Part shown: positions 8,908 to 18,758 of the stretch, piece by piece
Position numbering within the stretch: the stretch's first letter is position 1
How the letters are laid out: each line of letters starts with the position of its first letter
Assembly (NCBI GenBank): GCA_018398765.1
Contig: JAHBMJ010004917.1
Span: 55,001 to 75,659 of the forward strand
Length of the DNA stretch: 20,659 nucleotides
Origin: Chromera velia
Taxonomy: Eukaryota; Sar; Chromeraceae
Direction: 5' to 3'
Made by a program: the position numbers and the translations under genes
Notes under the pieces: model-generated
Databases searched by the model: none
What the model was told of the DNA's origin: nothing
Seen by the model: the letters and a program-made list of their open reading frames with translations, nothing else

Positions 8908-8917
8908 GCCTATAACT
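8908..8917 (+). repeat. Right flanking direct repeat of the foldback element
   Basis: GCCTATAACT, identical to 8371-8380. Here the ATCTGC before it is separated from CTATAACT by five extra bases (GGCGC) relative to the left copy. Confidence 0.55.
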
Positions 8918-8929
8918 CCGGACAAAGTC

Positions 8930-9250
8930 TTAGTCTGAATGAAAATAACTCATGTACTTCAAGTTCAAAATTGTACTAAAATATCTAAATTATTGTCTAC
9001 ATTGTAATTTCTAAACTAGTTTCTAAATTACAGTACTTTACTATTCTAAATTTAATAGTAAATAACGACTCTAAATTACTTTACATCACTTATAGGCTAT
9101 ACTAGTAGCTAAATTTACAGGGTGCTTTCATAGTACTATATAATAAAAAATAGAATAGAAGCAATTACTGCCAGTGAAGACAGAAAACTGCACACTGCGG
9201 CAGTTACGGTCTATTCACTGGTTAGGTAAATGCGCGCACAGCATCGAGAG
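8930..9250. other. AT-rich spacer with repeated CTAAATT motif
   Basis: CTAAATTA or CTAAATTT recurs at about 8985, 9023, 9046, 9071 and 9110, with a related CTAAAC at 9011. No open frame is seen. It lies downstream of the CLU-like gene and would include its 3' flank. Confidence 0.5.
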
Positions 9251-9437
9251 CTACCCTCCCTTAGCCGTTGCACCGTGAGAAGTCGGGTCGACGTGATCGA
9301 CGATACTGGGAAAAAGTCGTGGGAACAGGCCCGCCTTCATTGATCTGGTCATGAACATTCTGCAGAGCTCTGACAAAAGCCAGGTGTCAGACACGCGCCT
9401 ATCTGCCTGAACCACGCGCATCACTTGACGATCAAAC
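9251..9437 (-). CDS. Candidate last exon of the CLU-like gene
   Basis: On the minus strand, the acceptor CATGCAG (9444-9438) is followed by a frame open for 61 codons to TAG at 9253-9251. It contains RRVSDTWLLSELCRMFMTRS. The first base completes a codon (phase 2), which fits a donor CTCAG|GTAGGA at 9763/9762 at the end of exon 11. The implied intron (9762-9438, 325 bases) is of the same size as the gene's others. The gene could instead stop at TAG 9761-9759, or splice to an acceptor after the T-tract near 9690 and end after eight residues. An independent small ORF from ATG 9421 is also possible. Confidence 0.35.
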
Positions 9438-9758
9438 CTGCATGCATGTGCTCAGAAAATAGAACGAGCAGTAAGATTTTTATGGTTCTAATCGTATTCG
9501 CACAGTCGTCCAGAGATTTTGTTCTGTTGCTTGGAGAGTGATGTACTGTGCTGTCGGAACACACCAACGATCGATCCCGCGGGGAAATTCAGATGCTGTG
9601 TGATGGAACAACGAAGAGAGGAAAAAAGATCCGAACTGTTTGACGTGCAACTTTTGCGTTACAGCGAATCCACATCCACATGCACGCTGAAAAAAAAAAA
9701 AAAAAAGAAAAAAGTCTGCAACGTGCTGTATTGTATCTACGGTATACCGAGCCTTTTC

Positions 9759-10233
9759 CTACCTGAGGTAGAAAGCAAATCTGCAGGACATCAATCTAGC
9801 TGACTGACGAGAGAGCGGTATTCCTGATTCTCCCTCAACTGTCTGTATGACAAACTGGGCCGCCTCACTGATTGAACTACGGGTTGCTTGACTGAAGGAC
9901 GGACTGGTCGACTGGACTGACTGACTGACTGACTGACTGACTGACTGACTGACTGACTGACTAACCGACCATTTTGCAGGCTGAGATCCGTACCCTTCGA
10001 CGTCTGCGAGGACTCTCTGTGCCACCGTCTTCTTGCTGAGGGGCTCCACGACCACAGCCCCCCGCAGGCTATTGGAGACGTGCAGAGGGCTCACGTAGGC
10101 TCCTCCTGCGGGGGGCAGTTGAGGGAGGCCGCTGGTCTGCCCCACGTTCCACTTGAGGCACTCCCTGTACATGGACAGCGCCTCCTCGTCGGACTGCAGC
10201 AACAAGCGGAGACACGCGGACTGGGCGCTGTCC
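9759..10233 (-). CDS. clu: CLU-like gene exon 11 (contains coding microsatellite)
   Basis: Acceptor TTGTGCATGCAG|GGAC, phase 2. It reads SAQSACLRLLLQSDEEALSM, then four copies of SVSQ encoded by a tetranucleotide repeat, then SEAAQFVIQTVEGESGIPL and a TAG at 9761-9759. That TAG lies inside CAG|GTAGGA, a good donor, so the exon may instead end at 9763 and continue downstream. Confidence 0.65.
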
Positions 10234-13200
10234 CTGCATGCACAAAGTGGAGAGAGGGGGCAAGGGCATGCAAGAACACGACACAAGTACATGTTTCAAA
10301 GAGACCCCGAACAGAGTCCCGGACGAAGAATCTTCTTCTTTTGTGAATACTGAATCGTTGTGGGGCCTTCTCTTCACAGAACGGAACTTTGATGGTTCTT
10401 TCAAACTTAGACGACAAAACGTACTGATGACAGTATGCAAATCAACAAACGGGTGACCACACTCTTTTTGTACTCTGTTGTCTTTTTTTGCTTCAATCTG
10501 CTGCCCTACAAAACTTTTTGCTGACCGTGAGGGCAATGCCATCCCGTTGGGAGCTCCCGCCATGTCTGCATAACTCGCGGGGTCTCCAAATGCGTTGGTG
10601 ACCCCTTGGCCGTCTGCCTGTAACCTCGGCTCTGCTGCTGGTTGACCAGAAGCCCCCTCTGTGGGAAGGGACGCGAGGGAGGCCCTGTAGCGTCCTGCAG
10701 GCATCCTCTCTGTGGCCATGAGAGCAACTGAGGGCATCCTCAGGTCTGAGTGGTGAAGGTGGGGCTCCTGTCCCCTGAGACCCCTCTCTGCAGCGTGGGG
10801 ACGCGGCGCCAGCTTCTCTCTGGAGGGGAGCTCCATCAAGTCAGAGGGGAGACGAAGAGCACTCACGGCTGTCTCCAGGTGAGCCGCAAGCGCCTGCAAG
10901 GATACGATTGAGAAGGGTGGCAGAAAAAATTTTCTCCCTCATCACTCCCTTCCTTCCAAACTTCCCTTATTCTCTTTTCGCGTTTTTCTTCTCTCTCTCT
11001 CTCTCTCTCTCTCTTTTCTTTCTTTCTTCCTTCCTTCCTTCCTTCCTTCCTTCCTTTCGTTCTTTCTTTCTTTCTTTCTTTCTTTCTTTCATTCATGCAT
11101 TTTTCCTTCCGTTCTTTCCATCCCTTTGTCTATCCATTCATCTGGTTTTGAGATCCAAGCAGGTGATACCCAGCCGCATTTACTCACCTGACGAGCAGGC
11201 ACAGGCATTGAGAGCACTTTGACCTCCAGGACCATCCCAACGACCATCTCCCTTCTCTGCAGCATCAGACGCGACGCTGCTGCCACGGCGGCCGGCATGG
11301 AGGGCGCAGGGATGGCCACACTCTCGAAGAGCTCCTGGGGCTCTACGCAGCCCACCTGCCCGAGCCTGTCGATCAAAATTTGGAACAGGCCCAAGCAGGT
11401 CTGCAGAGAAGACAAAATTGGGAGCGTAAAAGCATACCAAAATTCGTGCATGCGCAAGGATGCAGCTGCTACGAAACCTACCATCTGCCACAGGTACAAA
11501 AAAACTCACAGAAGTACGCACTCGCGCAGTCAGAGGGATATTGAAGTTAAATCAGACGCAGGATATTCCGGCACACAAGATTTCTCAACTCCATCACTGT
11601 GAGTCGGAGAAGCAACAGCAGCGCAGAAGTCTGTCAAAGAGATGTCCTTTCGTGGCTGACTTTTCTCGCTTTGCGTCTCCTCGGTTCAAGTAACCTCTCT
11701 TGGAGTTCATCAGCACTCAGAGGCTCCACGCCCTTCCACCCCGCCCTCCCAGGCCCCCCCTTGTCTGTCTTCTCCCCCCTCCCTGCAAGAAGGACCCTCA
11801 ACCCCGCACCCATCGCAGCCACCCCACACCAGAAGAGGGCACCGAGAGTAGGAAGGGCCTTCTCCCCTTTTGAGCGCTCCCAGAGACGGAGAGCCGTCTC
11901 CAGAGGGGCAATTGCATCCTCAAACAGTCCAAGCATGCATAGAGCCTGGCCCTGATGGTATTTGCACCCAGCAGCAGCCAGGACGTCTGCTCTCGCCTCG
12001 CACCCGCTTGCCGCCTTTTCAAGACAGGCTGCTGCCTCACTCAAAGGCTCAGTCGTTGAGATCTCTGCTCCCCTTCTCTGTTCTTCTGAGTGAATCCATC
12101 GGGACCACTCTCCCTCTCCACCCAGGCTACAGAGGATCATCAACGTCTGCCCTTTTTTACACAGACATGCCGAGGACACCGCATGTGCCGCCCCGAGAAG
12201 CTCAATGGAGATCTCCGCTGCACGCGAGGCGTGTCTAAGAGCTAAAGACAAAAAGAAAACTGCATCTACCTCCTCTTCATCTCCCTGCTCTTCACCTGCT
12301 CCAACAGACCCTCGCACCTTTGCTCTCCCAAAGTCTTGACGCAGGAACGAAGGTGCTAAGGGTGGAGTGGCCGCTGCCTGTTTGAAGAAGAACTCAGACA
12401 GCACAGAATGGTACCCTAGACTGAAAGGAGATACGGAGCTGCACCTGGCGCTGATCATTTCCTCGCAGCTCTTCTGAAGGGCCCCAGCTTCAAAGTGGAG
12501 ACCTGCACCCGAAGCACAGAGACGGAGTGAGGGGGTAGGGTGAGTAAGCCAATTGATACACAGCGCTCCGGATGTGGAATGGCAGAGTAGGTGCTTGTCT
12601 GCACGAGGACGCTCCAGAATAACGAAACAGCTTACAGAGTCAGAAAGCAAAAAAACTGTCGGAGCATCACAAGGCGGGCATAAGGATGCAAAAAAGCAAA
12701 GACTGCGCAAGAGAGGGGAAGGAAGATACAGGCGAGGCGTGGAAAGGCCTCCGTTTGTAGGTGGCAGACCGACCAACCCATTAAAACGCTGGCTTGAATA
12801 AGGGGCACGTATGCGCGGACGGCTCCCGTTTCCTTATTTGGAAACCGCCGAAGTGCAACTTTGCACACAGCAGCAACGTCACGCAGCATCTGCAAAACAA
12901 CATTTAGAGATGATACATGGAGAAACCAGTTTGAGATTTTGTGAGGGGCTGCCCAAGATGCGATCAAGTCCCCCCCTCGATCCATTCGAGGCTGTAAATG
13001 AAATTAGACGCACCGAGACGCCAGTGCGTGAAAGCAAAACGAACAACACTACTTGCGAGATGAGATGCATTGCACACACGGTTTTCCCTCCTGACTTCCC
13101 CTTCCATGCACTGACGTTCTGTTCCTCCTCAAGTCTCCGACTTCCCAGCATCGACGCTCCCAGCCCTGCCAGAATGGACCCGTGAAGCTTGCCCTCCGCC

Positions 13201-16200
13201 AGGACAACAGACAGCAATAGTTGGAGAAGCAGCTCTCTTTGCTTCACCCACATATTGTCTCGGACGAACTCCACCTTGGGAGGGGGACGGGTGAGAAGTT
13301 CGTGTGCTGCGTCCCTGGCCCGGAACTTTGAGGGAGCGAAGAGCTTCGTGCGCGGGAACCAACCTCGGATGAGAATGGTCTCGGGGGCGAAGGCCTGCAC
13401 GCAGATAGACACAAATGCCAGTACTCATCCACTTACTCACACATGCACTCACTCACTCACTTACTGGAGCACTGACTTTCCAACATCAGAACGAACAGGG
13501 GAGCTCAAAGAGACAGACGGACAAACGTGTTCGTGAATGAAGAAAGTGCAGAGGAGGGAAAGCAGAGTCACTCACTTGAGCACTAACTTACCGACAACAG
13601 AAAGAGTGATTGGAAACAGACAGCTGGAGCTGTTGGTGAATGAAGAGAGTGGGGAAGAGGGAAAAGAGAGTGAAGCAAAGCAATCGCAGATAGGTCCACA
13701 TTGACTATTCCTGTAAGTCTCTTCATCTTTCACTTCACTGTTTACCTGTTCGTCTCATCATTTTCAACTGATCTTTCCGTCTCTACGCCGATCTGTCTCC
13801 CTGTGAATAATGGAAAGAGTCTGGGCCGATTTAATCGTAAGCCATATGAAGCCTTGCTGACTTTCTTTGCTACCGTGCCCCTTGATTCTCTACAGCATGC
13901 CAAATGGGATAAGACAATTGTTCTCATTTCCTCTCCCATACGTTTACATGCCACAAAGCCCTTCCTCCTACGTCTGACTCACCGCTTTTTGAGTTTCATC
14001 CTGATGCTTGGTGACGACCTCTCTGACAGCAGAGACGTGGGGAAAGACCTGCTTGGCGGCCTCAGAAAGGAACTCCGACAGGTCACTGGGTGCGAATGGC
14101 TCTCTGGACGCGAATGAGTAGGCATCTCCTGCGGAGTCCTCAGAGTTTCCTTTCACTGAGGACTTAAAACGAATGCCACAGTGGTGTTGCATACTTTGAA
14201 AAAGACGTGCCTTGTTGTGTGCAATTGCTTGGGCTTTCCCCCCTTTTGAACCTGGGAAGAGCAACACTTCTTGTCTGGACAAAAGAGAACTCTGAACTTC
14301 AAATCTCCTCGCTGCCTCAGGCGACAACCTTTCTTTCCAAAACCCTTCGGATGCCTCCCCCTCCCCTAAAGTCAAATTGAACAAATCTACAGCCGTCTGT
14401 TGCCATACGACTTCGTCAAAAAAGAGCAACGACCCCAGAGCCTGCCTCCTCTCATGAAGAGCTCTGTGCAGAATTCGCTTGCACGTCCTTGCAATGGCCT
14501 CTCTAGCTGCCCACTGACGCACAAACGGCAGGGCCACAGCACAGGAAGCAGAACTTCCCCCGGTTGCCCAACTTGAACAGGGAGGTCGGAGTCCCTCCTT
14601 GACTGCCGTCTCCTCTTCCCGAATCCCGGGCACCCCCCCCCCTTCCACGAGAGACGGCCGGAGTGCCACAATCCTTCCGAGCAACCTGGCATTCAATCCA
14701 AACGAGTGGAGGCTCTCTGTGAGTTCCTCGGGGTCAGTTGAGAGGGAGGTTGTGAGGGCGTGTGCTGCTCTGAGGAAAGTGGGGACTGCCCTAGTTCTCA
14801 GCTCGTGAGAGGCAGCCACGAGGAGAATTCGACGGGAGGCCGTCTGAGAGACCGGCCGGGAGGCATCCCTGTACCCTCCCTGCAACCAAGGAGAACAAAA
14901 ACACAAGAGGAGGACAGAGGGCCAAGATGTGGAAAGAGACAGATGGAAAGAGAGTAGATGACAGGTGGAAAGGACAGCAAAGGGATTCCTCACCACCCTT
15001 TTGTACCATAGTTCTCTTTCCGCATCCCCTGCTTTCCACTTTTTTTCGGTCTTTTGGGGGGGAAAGAACGCAAAAAGCGGACACACAACGACACTTGAGA
15101 AAAGATTAGGAGAAAAAGCGCTCCCTAGCCCATTGTCTTGCGTTTTTTCCAACAAGAAGAAAGAAACTCACCGTGTAAAAGCTATCAGAGACAGTGGGTG
15201 GGAGCAGTGACGCTCTGTAGCTTCCAACAAATTCCTCCCTCAGTCTCTTCGTCTGCAAGATACACAATTGAGCAACCAAACACAGTCTTTTTCATGCGCC
15301 CCACGTGCACAGCCAGCCTGGCGAGATGAGAATGGAACAAGCTGTCTCCAAATCAAAACACATCAGAACCAAAACCAGAAAAGGACTCGGTGCCAAGCAA
15401 AGAAGTCATGCACGCCCGATAGGGCGGCAAGATGAAAAGAAGAGACTCAAAAGATCGAAATGCCCAGAGGCTGAGTGCACTTGCAGAAGAGAAAGAAAAC
15501 ACAAAAGGGAAGAAAGTCATTTTTTGTCAATCAACCCCTCCAGTCCTTCTCCAGTTTATTTCCTCTCGATAAGACACACAGCTCCCTTCCCCACAAACTG
15601 ACCACCTCCATCGTGGTCCCCGTTCCCTTCTGCATCTCCGCCTTTCCCTCCGACCCTGGAGGGAGCAGAGACGCTGCAGTTGACCTGGCTCTGGCACAAA
15701 CCCCTCCTTCCAGAGTGGCGTCTGGAGGGAGGGCCTCAGCAGCAAAGCGGAAGATCAACTTCCCGTCTGTCCAGTTCTCGAACAAAGTTGTGGTCATGTC
15801 GAAAGGGGCAAAGTCGGAAGCGTCGACGGGCAGAGGAAGGCCTCTAAGGTTCAGGTACGCAGACAAATCGCACAACTGTCCTGCGAGCTCTGGATTGTTC
15901 TGTTCAAACAAAGACAGGACACGAGGGATTTTCTTCCCCGCCACCTCACGTGTACACAGCAGCTGTTGTCCTGATGGGACTGCAACAGACCCTCTCTTGC
16001 CCCTTACCCCCTCAGCTTGATTCTTCTTTTCTTCCCTCTGGGAGTTTGTGTCTCTGCTGGTGAGCAACCGACCCAAAATCAACTTAGGCACCCGCCCTTC
16101 CAATATGTCCAGGAGAGGCTCACAGAAGATGTGGAACCCCATATACTGCACGATTGCAGCGATGGGAAAGGCAAAGAGGGAGCGTCCCCCCAGATAGAGA

Positions 16201-17590
16201 ATCCCGTTACCCAACGCTGCCAGCCCTTTCGCGTCTGCTCTGTATACACGTGCTGCTGCTTCCGGCGACAGCCTGACCGTGCGGTCACCCAGTGCGACGG
16301 TCAAAATCATGGAGTCGCATACGAATGCCCTATCTGCACATCAAGATACACATGCACAACGAGACACAAAGTCACGTACAAAACGTGGAAAAACCGTCTG
16401 ATGAAGAGCGAATGGGTGAAGCAGCACAGTGAAACGGCAAGACGCCCAGAAGGGGTGGGCTGACATGAGGTCTACAAAATCATTCGATGTGCTGTGGCCG
16501 TATTCAGAAGAGGCCCTGACCATAAAGCATTCCTCAAAACTGACATACAGTCAAGTTGCACAATTGCGAATGCAAAGTCCAAAAAAAGTCAAACACTTTC
16601 TTCTTTCTTCCTTTCGGGTCTCAAATCGGCGGATGCACGGGAAGACCAACCGTCCGCATATCTAGGCGCAAAAAACTGCCAGAGCTCGGGTTCTGTCTCC
16701 TTTGTGAGCTCCTTGAACCACGCGCTGGTCATGCTGAACTCTGCTTCCCCTGCCCCTTCCGAGTCCCTCCCTCCTCTGGCGCTGTCCGTTTCCGACCTTC
16801 CAGAAGAACTTGAAGAGGAAGAGGAACGTGAAGGCATCGAGTGGATGATAGCTGCAGCTGCGCACTGAGCAGCCGCAGAGAAAGCGCCCATCTCTCTGCA
16901 AGGAAAGAAGCGAAAATGATGATGTGCGACAGAGAAGAGAAAACAATATTGTGCGGTGTGGGAAAAGGAACATGGTTTGAGGGGGCGGCAGGAGAAGATC
17001 AGGTATCGAAAGGAATGAGAGCCGATAACGCAACCAAACTCCCGTTTGGAACGTGCAGCACCAAAAAGACAAGTCCTGCCCGCCAAACTTCTCACAGACC
17101 TCGCGAGAGTCAGTTCTGCGTCCACCACCCTGCTGTCAACACTCGCGTCTGCGTCCCCTCCCCCCCTCTCTCTGCCTCGCCCATCGGCGTCTCCTCGTAC
17201 TGCGGACACTCTCTCAAAAGCAGTTTGCAGCCGCCTGTACCAGTTGTTGCCCCGCAGCGCACACCCGTCCTCCGGGACCTCCAGGGTTCCGTGCAGCTCA
17301 TGGTCCTGAGGAACGTCCCAAGAGGGTCTGGGCTCAGAGCCGTCAAAGGGGGACGTCGGGAGAACAATGCGGGGGTTGTATAGGCCTGAGGATTGGTTGA
17401 TTGGGGTCTCGGGCTGGCGTGCTTGCCTCCTTCTTGCCTCTTCTTCGGCGCCATCTGCATGTAGACGGGCGTCAGTCGAAAGCCGCGAGGAGGTGGCGTT
17501 GCATGCAGGAAGGACGTCCGGGTAGGTGCCCCTTCTGAGGCCCTCAAAGAGGACGATGTCCGGAATGACGCTGTCAGACCGGGCCTCCAT
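9759..17590 (-). CDS. clu: CLU-family protein (clustered mitochondria protein homolog), multi-exon gene
   Basis: Eleven exons joined by GT-AG introns give an unbroken frame of about 1576 codons. All phases agree and the total is divisible by three. CLU proteins (CLUH, TIF31, FRIENDLY) are cytosolic, bind mRNAs for mitochondrial proteins and keep mitochondria dispersed. Blocks matching the family appear in order: DHELHGTLEVPED in exon 1; EMGAFSAAAQCAAAAI in exon 2; ADAKGLAALGN, then FPIAAIVQYMGFHIFCEPLL, LSAYLNLRGL and FAAEALPPD in exon 3; LREEFVGSYRASLLPP in exon 4; ESLHSFGLNARLLGRIV and EAIARTCKRILHRAL in exon 5; TPR-like helices in exons 6-10. Length is similar to or somewhat longer than the usual 1300-1450. 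The N-terminus looks short and the CLU_N domain is not recognised. Start: ATG 17590, with an in-frame TGA about 40 bases upstream and no good acceptor between. The family call rests on remembered block similarity; no search was run. Confidence 0.8.
9915..9962. repeat. (GACT)12 microsatellite in coding sequence
   Basis: Twelve perfect GACT units. On the minus strand they are AGTC units; because 4 and 3 share no factor, they encode a four-residue repeat, SVSQ, four times. Gain or loss of three units keeps frame; any other change shifts it. Confidence 0.95.
10526..10893 (-). CDS. clu: CLU-like gene exon 10
   Basis: Acceptor TATCCTTGCAG|GCG, donor CACG|GTCAGC in phase 2. It begins ALAAHLETAVSALRLPSDLM, then a polar, probably unstructured stretch rich in Pro, Arg and Ala. 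An internal GTGAGT after codon 9 could be an alternative donor. Confidence 0.75.
10988..11091. repeat. CT, CCTT and TTTC repeats in intron 9
   Basis: (CT)n about 10990-11015, then CCTT (about 11029-11056), then TTTC (about 11057-11090) on the plus strand. In the CLU-like transcript this intron segment is therefore purine-rich. Confidence 0.9.
11188..11400 (-). CDS. clu: CLU-like gene exon 9
   Basis: Acceptor TTCTCTGCAG|ACC, donor CAG|GTGAGT; 71 codons in phase 0, starting TCLGLFQILIDRLGQVGCVE. A second frame is also open, but it is Arg/Gly-rich and does not fit the neighbouring phases. Confidence 0.75.
11661..12502 (-). CDS. clu: CLU-like gene exon 8 (TPR-like)
   Basis: Acceptor CTTCGGGTGCAG|GTCTCC in phase 1, donor AAAA|GTCAGC. 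It holds TPR-like helices, clearest at HQGQALCMLGLFEDAIAPLE (Gly, Ala and Pro in TPR-like positions), and an acidic insert (GAGEEQGDEEEVDA). The donor was chosen to give phase 0 for exon 9; AGAG|GTTACT slightly upstream would not keep a good frame. Confidence 0.75.
12778..12889 (-). CDS. clu: CLU-like gene exon 7 (112 bases)
   Basis: Acceptor TTGTTTTGCAG|ATG, donor ATGG|GTTGGT, phase 1. It reads MLRDVAAVCKVALRRFPNKE and on, an amphipathic helix pair of TPR type. The same donor hexamer is used by exon 2. Confidence 0.75.
13116..13394 (-). CDS. clu: CLU-like gene exon 6
   Basis: Acceptor TCTGCGTGCAG|GCC, donor AAC|GTCAGT; 93 codons, phase 0. It spans the region before the TPRs (FRARDAAHELLTRPPPKVEF) and the first helical segment (LLLSVVLAEGKLHGSILAGL). 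Other in-frame donors exist to about 13080, but GTCAGT matches the donor style of exons 8 and 10. Confidence 0.7.
13453..13675. repeat. Diverged tandem duplication in intron 5
   Basis: Two units of about 110 bases lie head to tail (13453-13568 and 13569-13675). Shared blocks in order are CACTCACTT, GAGCACT, ACA-CAGAA, GAGCT, GTGAATGAAGA and GAGGGAAA. CACT repeats precede the first unit. The units differ by substitutions and small indels, so the duplication is not recent. Confidence 0.65.
13983..14879 (-). CDS. clu: CLU-like gene exon 5
   Basis: Acceptor CCTTGGTTGCAG|GGA, donor GCG|GTGAGT; 299 codons, phase 0 both ends. ELTESLHSFGLNARLLGRIV (about 14664-14724) is the strongest single family block (family form roughly L-LH-GIN-RYLG-V). 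Then EAIARTCKRILHRAL, and near the end DLSEFLSEAAKQVFPHV. Confidence 0.85.
15172..15252 (-). CDS. clu: CLU-like gene exon 4 (81 bases)
   Basis: Acceptor GTATCTTGCAG|ACG and donor ACG|GTGAGT bound exactly 27 codons, reading TKRLREEFVGSYRASLLPP and on. This matches the family block with LR-E-V after the CLU core. It is too short to appear as an ATG open frame. Confidence 0.8.
15606..16333 (-). CDS. clu: CLU-like gene exon 3 (core of CLU domain)
   Basis: Acceptor GATGTGCAG|ATAGGG, phase 1. It carries the central CLU blocks: AAARVYRADAKGLAALGN, FPIAAIVQYMGFHIFCEPLL, and farther on LFENWTDGKLIFRFAAEALP. The donor is less sure: GAG|GTGGTC at 15606/15605 keeps phase 0 for exon 4, but the frame stays open to 15531. 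Confidence 0.75.
16651..16895 (-). CDS. clu: CLU-like gene exon 2
   Basis: Acceptor CTTTCCTTGCAG|AGAG, donor GACG|GTTGGT (phase 1). It contains an eight-residue Ser run, an acidic stretch and LTKETEPELWQFFAPRYAD. The join to exon 3 gives YADDRAFVCDS. Family proteins have an Ala-rich helix at the position of SAAAQCAAAAI. Confidence 0.75.
17100..17590 (-). CDS. clu: CLU-like gene exon 1
   Basis: Begins MEARSDSVIPDIVLFEGLRR. The donor is either GAG|GTCTGT (exon end 17100, phase 2) or TCT|GTGAGA (17096, phase 0). The first pairs with the first AG after the pyrimidine tract of intron 1, the second with AG|ATG a few bases on. The start context is CCTTCATGG. A longer overlapping frame at 17110-17778 is a shadow. 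Confidence 0.7.
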
Positions 17591-18593
17591 GAAGGGGATA
17601 GACTGTTTGCCTCTCGCCCTGTCTCTGGGTACGCTTGCCTCTTTGTGTTGGTGTGGGTGTTTGTGTCAGTCTGCCTGACAGACTGATTCTGGTTCAAGAG
17701 ACCACATGCATGATATAAATGGAGAACAATGGAGGCACGCGGCTCTCTTGAACGAGCCCGCTTCTGCGAATTATGCAAGGTGGGTTTTTTTTAGTCCTAT
17801 GCTTGTGTTGAAGTCGAGATCAAGCCAGAAATGCACTGACCGATTGAGATCAATGAGATGAATTAATTCGATCAATCAACAACAGTCAAAGAAGAGACGT
17901 TAATTGTCTTAATTCGCTCGTAATGCGCGCGCGCACACGCCGCACTTTCTTTCGAAGTCCGGCGCGGCCAAAAAATGCCAAAGGACGACCATATCCAACG
18001 TCGACCATAGCTTGTGTTGAACATTTTCGAACAGTCAAACAGTTTCGCAACCTTTTGCAGTCTGACTCCAACTGCTCCGTGACTTCAGTCTACTTCGGTA
18101 TCTAACAGTGTTTTTGTGAATTAAGTCTCTGGATTCCTGAAAGACCATGCACCCTGCTTCCAGTGTCGTTACTCATAATGTGAAACGGACAGGAGACGGA
18201 GCAGAGGATCGAGCCCGTCCTTCCTTACAAAGTCCCTCTCTGGTAGCTCCGTAATGACAACATCAACAGCAGATCTTGTCAGGGCAGTGCAGCCCGGTAG
18301 TGTGCATTGTTAGCGGTTTTGGGCACTTTTTCTTTCTTTGCAACAGCGTCAAGGGATCAAAGATATGTTAAGGAGACGGGAGAGTCCAGTTTCCTTTCTT
18401 GTCCCTGTACTCTCCCTCGACTTACTCTATGGCAGGGGCTAGTTAAGTATGCATATAATTGGATCATTTAGGTGATATCAGACTCTTTTGCTGAGAGTAG
18501 GGAACTTAGATTCTCGAGAGCAGGGTTTGAGAGAGGCACGTCTAGGAGACACGTCAGCAGACCTTACTTGACGGTAGTCATCTATCTTTTCAG
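17591..18593. other. Upstream region of the CLU-like gene, no gene assigned
   Basis: It should contain the CLU-like promoter and 5' untranslated sequence. No recognisable core promoter element is placed with confidence. A 60-codon plus-strand ORF (17923-18105) has no supporting signal. Confidence 0.4.
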
Positions 18594-18758
18594 TATCAGC
18601 ACCTCATAAGCAAACCAAAAAGCACCTCTCAAGCGACCCCGTCCCTCACCTTCCACCATAAACAGAGCATGCTGGACTGGAAATCTTTTTTGGACCCGCC
18701 TGGGCCTCTCCAACCCCACATTGGATTTCTCGAGGGAGGGGTCAACTTTCCTGGATAG
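18594..18758. other. Ambiguous exon-like stretch
   Basis: Plus reading: the acceptor CTATCTTTTCAG at 18582-18593 is followed by 54 open codons (YQHLISKPKSTSQATPSLTF and on) to TAG 18756-18758. Minus reading: the acceptor CCGTCTATCCAG, exon 18750-18650 (LEKSNVGLERPRRVQ and on) and donor GAAG|GTGAGG form an equally tidy internal exon. Only one can be right, and perhaps neither. No family is recognised on either strand. Confidence 0.25.

Noticed and set aside
9900..9962. GACT repeat as a CRISPR-like or regulatory array
   Set aside because: A uniform tetranucleotide microsatellite without spacers.
13968..15155. 395-codon ORF taken as one continuous coding region
   Set aside because: Its first part is intron 4, open by chance; the acceptor at 14880 and the family match begin at 14879.
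17700..17725. TATAAA-like string upstream of the CLU-like gene
   Set aside because: It is on the plus strand, the wrong orientation for the minus-strand gene, and the region is AT-containing.
17110..17778. 222-codon minus-strand ORF overlapping CLU-like exon 1
   Set aside because: It is in another frame with low-complexity Thr/Asn/Arg content; the frame starting at 17590 carries the family block and keeps phase with exon 2.
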